Assembly: GCF_003428335.1 (NCBI RefSeq)
Contig: NZ_CP031704.1
Span: forward strand, 1,736,001-1,800,000
Source of the DNA: Solimonas sp. K1W22B-7
GTDB lineage: Bacteria > Pseudomonadota > Gammaproteobacteria > Nevskiales > Nevskiaceae
Length of the DNA stretch: 64,000 nt
Reading direction: 5' to 3'
Shown: piece by piece, positions 58,659 through 64,000 of the stretch
Layout: each line of letters begins with the position of its first letter
Numbering within the stretch: position 1 is the stretch's first letter
Program-made: the position numbers and the translations under genes
The notes under the pieces: model-generated
The model's input: the letters and a program-made list of their open reading frames with translations, nothing else
What the model was told of the DNA's origin: nothing
The model's database searches: none

Positions 58659-59198
58659 CTAGCCGGCGCGCTGCTCCACGATCGCGATCGTATGGTTGTC
58701 GCCGCCGGTATCCAGGTAGAGCTGCCGCTCGGTGACCGTGACCGACAGGTTGTTGCGCCGTTCCAGCTTCGCGGCGATGGCAGCGATGACGTCGCGGCCG
58801 AAGCTGTAGACCGGAATGTCGGCGGCGCGATGGATGCGCTGGCCCTCGTACTGCGCCAGCAACTGCGCGGGGTCGCGGTGGGTGTAGACCGCGGCGCGTC
58901 CGGCCAGCTTGGCGCCGCGGTGCAGGCGTTCCGGGTCGGGCGCGCCGACCTCGATCCAGGCGGTAGTGCGACCGGTCAGGTCGCGTACCACCACGGCCGG
59001 TTCGTCCACCGCGGCGATGCCCTCGGTCAGCACGATGCCTTCCTGGTACTCCAGGCAATAGGCCAGCACGCGGGTCAGCATGAATTCGGCCGTCTCCGAG
59101 GGCTGCCGCGCCACGCGCAGTTCGAAGTTTTCGTAGACGCCGCGATCCATGTCGGCAAGCTGGATCGCGAAGTGATGCAGGGTAGCGGTCTGGGCCAT
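58659..59198 (-). CDS. yaeQ: YaeQ family protein
   Basis: A 179-residue protein: HHFAIQLADMDRGVYENFELRVARQPSE, ETAEFMLTRVLAYCL, and WIEVGAPDPERLHRGAKLAGR are diagnostic of YaeQ. The fold is nuclease-like (PD-(D/E)XK) but the activity is unproven. It lies 25 bases upstream of the CrtC/AttH-like gene and reads toward it. Confidence 0.96.
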   Translation of the reverse strand: MAQTATLHHFAIQLADMDRGVYENFELRVARQPSETAEFMLTRVLAYCLEYQEGIVLTEGIAAVDEPAVVVRDLTGRTTAWIEVGAPDPERLHRGAKLAGRAAVYTHRDPAQLLAQYEGQRIHRAADIPVYSFGRDVIAAIAAKLERRNNLSVTVTERQLYLDTGGDNHTIAIVEQRAG

Positions 59199-59243
59199 GG
59201 CGGCGGAGTGTAGCGAAAGCCCCGCCGCCTCGCCCTGCGCCGC

Positions 59244-60116
59244 CTACTTGCGCGGCGGCAACGGCACCAGGGCCGAGACCTTGCGCATGTGCTCGGCGTA
59301 GGCCGGGCGGCGCTCGACGCTGCGCTGGTCCATCAGCGGGATGCTGGCGAACACAAACATTCCCGTCATCGCCAGCGCACCGGGTACCAGCCAGAGCCAG
59401 TACTGCGGCGCGGCGGCGAGGCCGAACAGCATCAGGCCCCACCAGAAGCTCAGCTCGCCGAAGTAGTTGGGGTGGCGCGACCAGGCCCAGAGGCCGCTGG
59501 TGATGAATTCGCCCGGCTGTTTCTTCTTCGCGATATAGGCATGCAGCTGCAGGTCGGCGACCAGTTCGATGGTGATGGCGCCGAGCGTCACCACGAAAGC
59601 CAGTGCATCGAGCCAGCCCAGCGGGCCCTGGCCATAGCGGATCACGGCGTAGATCGGCAGGTAGCCGAGGAACACCTGGAAGGTCGGGAACAGGTGGATG
59701 CCGAAGAAGTCGGCCAGCAGCTCGGCCTTGCCGGCGCGGGCGCGGATCAGCGGGTAGCGCCAGTCCTCGTGGTGCAGGCCGCCCCAGAACGTGGCCCAGT
59801 TCGCGGTCAGGCGGATGGCCCAGAGCCAGACCAGGCCGGTCACCAGTGCAACGCGCAGGGTATTGGCGCCGGTATCCGGGTTGAGCCAGATCCAGTACAG
59901 CGCCAGCAGCGGCGGGATCACGCTCCAGTAGGCGTCATAGAAGCTGGAATTCCTGTAGCGCCGGCTGAAGGCGAAGATCACGAAGGTGGCGGCGACGTCG
60001 CCGGCCAGCGCGTCCCAGGGCTGCGGCAGGCCCAGGCCCAGCATCACCGCCAGCGCCACGGCGCTGCAGGCGATGTACGAAATCACGATCGGTGCGAAAT
60101 CCGATTTGCCAGCCAT
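59244..60116 (-). CDS. DUF1295 steroid-5-alpha-reductase-like membrane protein
   Basis: A 290-residue membrane protein with about seven helices. DUF1295 marks: DAYWSVIPPLLALYW, ADFFGIHLFPTFQVFLGYLPIY and GLWAWSRHPNYFGELSFWWG (the SRHPNYFGE motif of the isoprenylcysteine methyltransferase/5-alpha-reductase superfamily). The substrate is unknown. It is divergent from the ABC exporter gene. Confidence 0.93.
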   Translation of the reverse strand: MAGKSDFAPIVISYIACSAVALAVMLGLGLPQPWDALAGDVAATFVIFAFSRRYRNSSFYDAYWSVIPPLLALYWIWLNPDTGANTLRVALVTGLVWLWAIRLTANWATFWGGLHHEDWRYPLIRARAGKAELLADFFGIHLFPTFQVFLGYLPIYAVIRYGQGPLGWLDALAFVVTLGAITIELVADLQLHAYIAKKKQPGEFITSGLWAWSRHPNYFGELSFWWGLMLFGLAAAPQYWLWLVPGALAMTGMFVFASIPLMDQRSVERRPAYAEHMRKVSALVPLPPRK

Positions 60117-60270
60117 CCTGTGTCTCCCCTCGGGACGCGGTGCTGCGGTAGTTTCAGGCCACTATGCCGGCCCGGGGAGGGTGGAGCCTCGTCCCGCCGG
60201 AGTAGGGTCGGCTGAAGCGGCGCTCAGGCGATGGTTGCGCCGCAGGCATCGGGGCTGCAAGGATTCGGGC

Positions 60271-62427
60271 ATGCGCTTCCGCTCCTTCCTGTCCGACCTG
60301 CTGCCCTTCCTGGCGCCGCACCGCCTGCTGCTGGCCGGCGTCATCGCCGGGCTGATGGTCGATGTGGCGTTCCACACGGCGCTGCCGCTGAGCATCAAGT
60401 TCCTGATCGACCGCGCCATCGTGCCCGGCGACCGGCGCCTGCTGGGCTGGACGCTGGGCCTGCTGGTCGGCGGCGTCGCCATCGCGGCGGTGACCACGGT
60501 GTGGCGCGACTGGCTCTACGCGCGCCTGGGCTCTGCAGTGCTGCAGGGCGTGCGCCAGCGCCTGTTCGCGCACATCCAGACGCTGTCGCTGGATTTCTTC
60601 GGCCGCGTGCGCACCGGCGATCTCATGGGGCGTTTCTCCACCGACCTGGCCTCGGTGGAGAACGTCGTCGTCGGCTCGCTGCCCAACAGCCTCAGCGCCA
60701 CGATGAGCCTGGTGCTGGTGGGTATCGCCCTGGTCTGGCTCGATCCGGGCCTGGCGGCGGTCACCGCCATCGCCGTGCCGTTCTGCCTGGTCGGCCCGCG
60801 GCTGCTGCTGCCGCGCGCGGCGGCACTGGGCTACGAGGCACGGCAGCGCGACGCCGAGGTGCTGAGCGTGGTGCAGGAGAATCTCAGCGCGCAGCAGGCG
60901 GTGAAAGCCCTGGGCCTGGAGGCGCGGGCGGTGGCGCAGATGGACCGGCATCTGCAGTCCTTCACCGAGGCCAGCCGGCGCTTCAACTTCATCAGCTACC
61001 TGGCCGAGCGCGCGCCCAATGTCATGGTGCTGCTGTTCCACGTCGGCATCCTGGCCTGGGGCGCTCAGCTGGCTTTCGACCAGCGCATCAGCATCGGCAC
61101 CCTGGTGGCCTTCAACACCCTGCTGCTGAGCCTGGGGGCGGCGGTGGCGACGCTCACCGCCAACGTGCCGACCTTCCTGCAGGCCGGCGCCGGCATGCGC
61201 CGCATCCGCGAGATCCTCGACGAGCGGCCCAGCGTGGTAGTGAGCGCCGATGCCATCGACATGCCGCCGCTGGCACGCGGACTGGAGTTGGACAACGTCA
61301 CCTACCGCTATCGCAGCCAGGTCGTGCTGCATGGCCTGGGCCTGCGCGTGGAACGCGGCTCCTCGGTAGCGATCGTCGGCCCCAGCGGCTGCGGCAAGAG
61401 CACGGTGCTGCGCCTGCTGGCGCGCTTCGCCGATCCCTCCGAAGGGCGTGTGCTGATCGATGGCCAGGATCTGCGCGGCCTGTCCATCGCCTCGCTGCGC
61501 CGCCGCGTCGGCGTGGTGCTGCAGGACTCGACGCTGTTCGAGGCGAGCCTGCGCGACAACATCCGTCTCGCGCGGCCGGAAGCCAGCGATGCCGAGGTGG
61601 AGCAGGCTGCGGCCCTGGCTGCGGCCGATGCCTTCGTGCGCGACCTGCCGCAGGGCTACGACACGCCGGTAGGCGCTGGCCGCCAGCAGCTTTCAGGCGG
61701 CCAGCGCCAGCGCATCGCCATCGCGCGCGTGCTGTTGCTGCAGCCGGACCTGCTGCTGCTGGACGAGGCCACCAGCGCGCTGGACCCGGTGGCCGAGCGT
61801 GCGGTCACGCAAACCCTGATGGACCTGCGCGGTCGCCATACCCTGGTGCAGGTGACGCACCAGCTGGCGCAGGCGCGCGAATGCGACCGCATCGTCGTGC
61901 TGGATGCCGGGCGCCTCGCCGAGCAGGGCTCGCATGAGCAGTTGCTGGCGGCCAACGGTCTCTACGCGCGCATGTGGCGCAAGCAGCAGGGCGTGGTGGT
62001 CAGCGACGACCTCGCCAGCGCGGCGGTGTCCGCCGGATGGCTGGCCGAGCAGCCGCTGTTCGAGGGCGCGGACGAGGCGCTGCTGGGACAGTTGGCGCAG
62101 GAGTTCGTCACCGATCGGCGCGGCCCGGGGCACGAGGTGATCCGCCAGGGTGCCGTGGGCAACCGCTTCTACATCATCGCCCGCGGCACCGTGTCGGTGC
62201 GGCGCGAGGAGGACGGCGAGGAGATCGAACTGGCGCGCCTGCATCACGGCGACGCCTTCGGCGAGGCCGCGCTGCTGTCCAGCGCGCCGCGCAACGCCAG
62301 CGTCCTGACCCTGACCGACTGTGTCTTCCTGACGCTGGACCGCACGCGCTTCCAGCGCTGGCTCGACGCGCACCCCGAGGCGCGCGCGCGGCTGGAGGCA
62401 CTGGCCGCCAGCCGCGCGGGCGACTAG
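60271..62427 (+). CDS. ABC exporter fused to a cyclic-nucleotide-binding domain
   Basis: A 718-residue protein. An N-terminal ABC transporter membrane domain with about six helices (1-320) precedes the ATPase with Walker A GPSGCGKST (370-378), signature LSGGQ (474-478), Walker B LLLLDEATS (494-502) and switch His 530. From about 585 to 705 there is a CAP-ED (cNMP-binding) domain with GDAFGEAALL and PRNASV, where G664, E665 and R674 match the phosphate-binding cassette. This is a half-transporter that may be gated by a nucleotide. The ATG at 60271 is chosen; the longer frame is antisense overlap with DUF1295. Confidence 0.92.
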   Translation: MRFRSFLSDLLPFLAPHRLLLAGVIAGLMVDVAFHTALPLSIKFLIDRAIVPGDRRLLGWTLGLLVGGVAIAAVTTVWRDWLYARLGSAVLQGVRQRLFAHIQTLSLDFFGRVRTGDLMGRFSTDLASVENVVVGSLPNSLSATMSLVLVGIALVWLDPGLAAVTAIAVPFCLVGPRLLLPRAAALGYEARQRDAEVLSVVQENLSAQQAVKALGLEARAVAQMDRHLQSFTEASRRFNFISYLAERAPNVMVLLFHVGILAWGAQLAFDQRISIGTLVAFNTLLLSLGAAVATLTANVPTFLQAGAGMRRIREILDERPSVVVSADAIDMPPLARGLELDNVTYRYRSQVVLHGLGLRVERGSSVAIVGPSGCGKSTVLRLLARFADPSEGRVLIDGQDLRGLSIASLRRRVGVVLQDSTLFEASLRDNIRLARPEASDAEVEQAAALAAADAFVRDLPQGYDTPVGAGRQQLSGGQRQRIAIARVLLLQPDLLLLDEATSALDPVAERAVTQTLMDLRGRHTLVQVTHQLAQARECDRIVVLDAGRLAEQGSHEQLLAANGLYARMWRKQQGVVVSDDLASAAVSAGWLAEQPLFEGADEALLGQLAQEFVTDRRGPGHEVIRQGAVGNRFYIIARGTVSVRREEDGEEIELARLHHGDAFGEAALLSSAPRNASVLTLTDCVFLTLDRTRFQRWLDAHPEARARLEALAASRAGD

Positions 62428-62921
62428 GAATCCATGCGCTGGCCGGCCAATGCCGCGCCGATCATGCCGATGATGTGCGGGCTGACCTTGTAGCGCGACA
62501 GCGTGTCGGTGGACAGGTAGCGCGCGCCGGCGATGTAGCCCACGCACTCCGGTTCGCCGCACTGGCAGGCAAAGGGGCGCGCCATGTCCCATTCCGTGGA
62601 CGGGTAGAAGAAGCTCAGCATGTCGCCCGGCAGGATCGCGCGGCAGGCCGTCACCGTGCGCGCGTCGGCGTCGATCGCGACATTGGGGCGGCAGGAATGG
62701 TTGAGGTTGCCGAGCATGTCCAGCAGCACGTGGCGCTCCGGGCCCACCTGCACCGTCAGGTAGCTCTGCGCCGCGTCGCTGGCGTCATCGAAGCGGGCGA
62801 TGACCTCGCCGGGGCGGTAGGCGCGCCGGGCGTAGAGGGCGGAGCCGTAGGCCAGCGCGTCCTTGCGCACCAGCAGGGCGGGGTGGTCTTCCAGTTGCGG
62901 GGTGATCGACAGGCTGTTCAT
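62424..62921 (-). CDS. SET-domain protein
   Basis: A 165-residue protein with a SET-type methyltransferase core: LYARRAYRPGEVIARF, LNHSCRPNVAI (NHSCRPN), RAILPGDMLSFFYPST and a Cys-rich post-SET-like CQCGEPECVGYI. SET enzymes methylate protein lysines; bacterial targets are mostly unknown. The stop overlaps the ABC gene stop by four bases on the opposite strand. Confidence 0.88.
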   Translation of the reverse strand: MNSLSITPQLEDHPALLVRKDALAYGSALYARRAYRPGEVIARFDDASDAAQSYLTVQVGPERHVLLDMLGNLNHSCRPNVAIDADARTVTACRAILPGDMLSFFYPSTEWDMARPFACQCGEPECVGYIAGARYLSTDTLSRYKVSPHIIGMIGAALAGQRMDS

Positions 62922-63084
62922 GGTGTTCTCAGGTCCTTGTGAGAGATCGGGGAATTCCTTCTCCTGGACATACGCTAAGCCTGCCGGGTATCAGCGGTGT
63001 TTCCGGGGGCTGAAACATGATGTCAGCGCGGAACTGGGTCACGCGGATGGCGGTCGCAAGGTGATTCCCCCTATCCTCAGGCCC

Positions 63085-63588
63085 ATGAACCTCCTGGCAC
63101 GCTTCCTCGGCGGTATCAGCGAACGGGTCCTGGCCGTGCTGTTCGCGGTGACGGCGGCGCAATTCCCGGTCTACTACCTGGCCTACGAGAACACCCTGGC
63201 CGGCGTGCAGCTGGAGGCCGGGGCGCGTTACCAGGAGTTACTGCGGGAGGCCACGCAGCTGCACCTGGAGGTGGAAGACTTCATCCGGCGCCACGAGGAC
63301 AACGCCGATGCGGTGTTCCAGGCCTCCGGTCGCATCCATCGCAGCACCCTGGAACGCTACCGCCGCTACACCGCCATGCAGGAGGCCCTGCGTGCCGCAC
63401 CGGCGTGGGAGCGCCCGCTGGCGCTGGCGCGCAACTTCGACCCGGCGTTGCATGGCGCCCTGCACTTCCAGCCGGGCCTGCCGCTGACGCTGGAAGCCGG
63501 CGCCTATGCCCTGGCCGGCGTGCTGCTGGCCTGGCTGCTGACCGGGCTCATCGGCATGGGCCTGCGGCCTGCGGCGCGCTCAGCTTAG
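63085..63588 (+). CDS. DUF2937 membrane protein
   Basis: A 167-residue protein with N- and C-terminal membrane segments (about 11-31 and 140-160) and a charged helical middle (YQELLREATQLHLEVEDFI). The DUF2937 pattern of SERVLAVLFAVTAAQFPVYYLAY is seen. Function unknown. It is convergent to the DUF2145 gene with a four-base overlap. Confidence 0.83.
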   Translation: MNLLARFLGGISERVLAVLFAVTAAQFPVYYLAYENTLAGVQLEAGARYQELLREATQLHLEVEDFIRRHEDNADAVFQASGRIHRSTLERYRRYTAMQEALRAAPAWERPLALARNFDPALHGALHFQPGLPLTLEAGAYALAGVLLAWLLTGLIGMGLRPAARSA

Positions 63589-64000
63589 GGTTGCAGGCTC
63601 AGTTCGCGGCTCTCCGCCAGCCACTGGCGTTCGCCGAGGTAGCGCGCGATGGATTCCACCGTCACCACCGAGTACTTGCCGCTGAGGCGCTCGCCCAGCG
63701 GGTGATCGGTGAAGGCGACGTTGGCCTTGAACAGCGTCGCACCGATGCGCTCGCTGGGGGCGATGGAGATGCGGTCCGGCTTGTAGCCGCTGCGGCGCAG
63801 CTGCGTTTGCGCGGCGGCGCGCCCGATCACCGGCACCTCGGAGCCCGCCGCCACCAGGAATTCCAGCAGCCAGCTGTTGGAGTTCTGGTAGTCCAGCGCA
63901 AACGGGTAGGCCAGCACGCTGTAGTGCGGGTTGTCCATGCCCAGGCCGAGATCGCCGGCCGCCGCCGGCGCCAGGTGGCGCTGCAGTGCCTCGGTGGGGA
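63585..64000 (-). CDS. DUF2145 protein, partial
   Basis: The gene enters from the right edge; about 138 codons are seen. The text YSVLAYPFALDYQNSNSWLLEFLVAAG matches DUF2145, a family of exported proteins of unknown function. The rest runs on through SERIGATLFKANVAFTDHP to the C-terminus. The start codon lies beyond 64000. Confidence 0.8.
   Translation of the reverse strand, partial: PTEALQRHLAPAAAGDLGLGMDNPHYSVLAYPFALDYQNSNSWLLEFLVAAGSEVPVIGRAAAQTQLRRSGYKPDRISIAPSERIGATLFKANVAFTDHPLGERLSGKYSVVTVESIARYLGERQWLAESRELSLQP

Noticed and set aside
1-64000. CRISPR arrays, tRNA or rRNA genes, insertion sequences, prophage genes
   Set aside because: I looked for regular spaced repeats, tRNA-like cloverleaf text and transposase, integrase or phage proteins in the translated frames. 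None was seen.

Overview
The window is GC-rich bacterial chromosome, densely coded, with almost no foreign-looking DNA. I see no rRNA, tRNA, insertion sequence, prophage or CRISPR. The families point to a gammaproteobacterium: PurM-PurN, YaeQ, YcgL, CreD, FxsA, LdtD/YcbB-type L,D-transpeptidase, DUF2937 and DUF2145. The mix of a KshA/DAF-36-like Rieske oxygenase, many short-chain dehydrogenases, a 3-beta-HSD-like reductase, a DUF1295 (steroid 5-alpha-reductase-like) protein and DUF4331 proteins resembles Nevskiales/Solimonadaceae-type bacteria (Solimonas, Nevskia, Hydrocarboniphaga). That placement is inference from gene families only.

Layout. 1-1.7 kb: purM tail, purN, a DUF3108 protein and a small lipoprotein, read as one operon. 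1.7-16.5 kb: a Nudix/metallo-beta-lactamase fusion with a lipoprotein, a CBS protein, an unusual sigma-54-activator-like AAA+ ATPase, transaldolase, two paralogous BON proteins, an AI-2E-type permease, truncated haemoglobin, CreD, a MocR regulator with FxsA, an outer-membrane protein, a thioesterase/patatin pair and a DUF2834 protein. 16.5-25 kb: dinB, DoxX, a reductase and SDR pair, transglutaminase, lipocalin, methyltransferase, a propeller lipoprotein and a TM2 protein. 24.4-28.5 kb: an orphan sensor kinase between two glutathione transferases, and a YggT-like protein. 28.5-34.5 kb: small metabolic and hypothetical genes. 34.5-36.9 kb: two divergent L,D-transpeptidases. 36.9-47.5 kb: a three-gene overlapping operon, a His-rich glycine-zipper protein, a class-V aminotransferase, a Calx-beta/sugar-dehydrogenase lipoprotein, an EF-hand protein, a WG-repeat protein, an Fpg/Nei glycosylase, an acyltransferase, and an MBL-SDR pair. 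47.7-53.2 kb: Rieske oxygenase, a DUF4331/DUF4331/TPR operon and a propeller lipoprotein. 53.4-64 kb: a phosphoesterase/lipid-kinase pair, an LpxL-like acyltransferase, nitronate monooxygenase divergent from an HxlR regulator with two palindromic operators, a CrtC/AttH-like protein, YaeQ, DUF1295, an ABC exporter fused to a cyclic-nucleotide-binding domain, a SET-domain protein, DUF2937 and a partial DUF2145 gene.

Two themes recur. First, envelope and lipid functions dominate: many predicted lipoproteins, two L,D-transpeptidases, several acyltransferases, a lipid kinase and a lipocalin. Second, three different long palindromic repeats (3888-3960, 16004-16081, 31102-31161) each sit in the gap between convergent genes, where they probably end transcription from both sides. 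Many genes are translationally coupled through ATGA, GTGA or TGATG overlaps, and these overlaps fix several start codons.

The signals most worth follow-up are the AAA+ ATPase whose sigma-54-contact loop reads GAFPGA and which lacks a DNA-binding domain, the ABC-cNMP fusion, the two-gene DUF4331 system with a terminator-like hairpin at the start of the downstream TPR gene, and the well-formed operator candidates at the HxlR and MocR loci.
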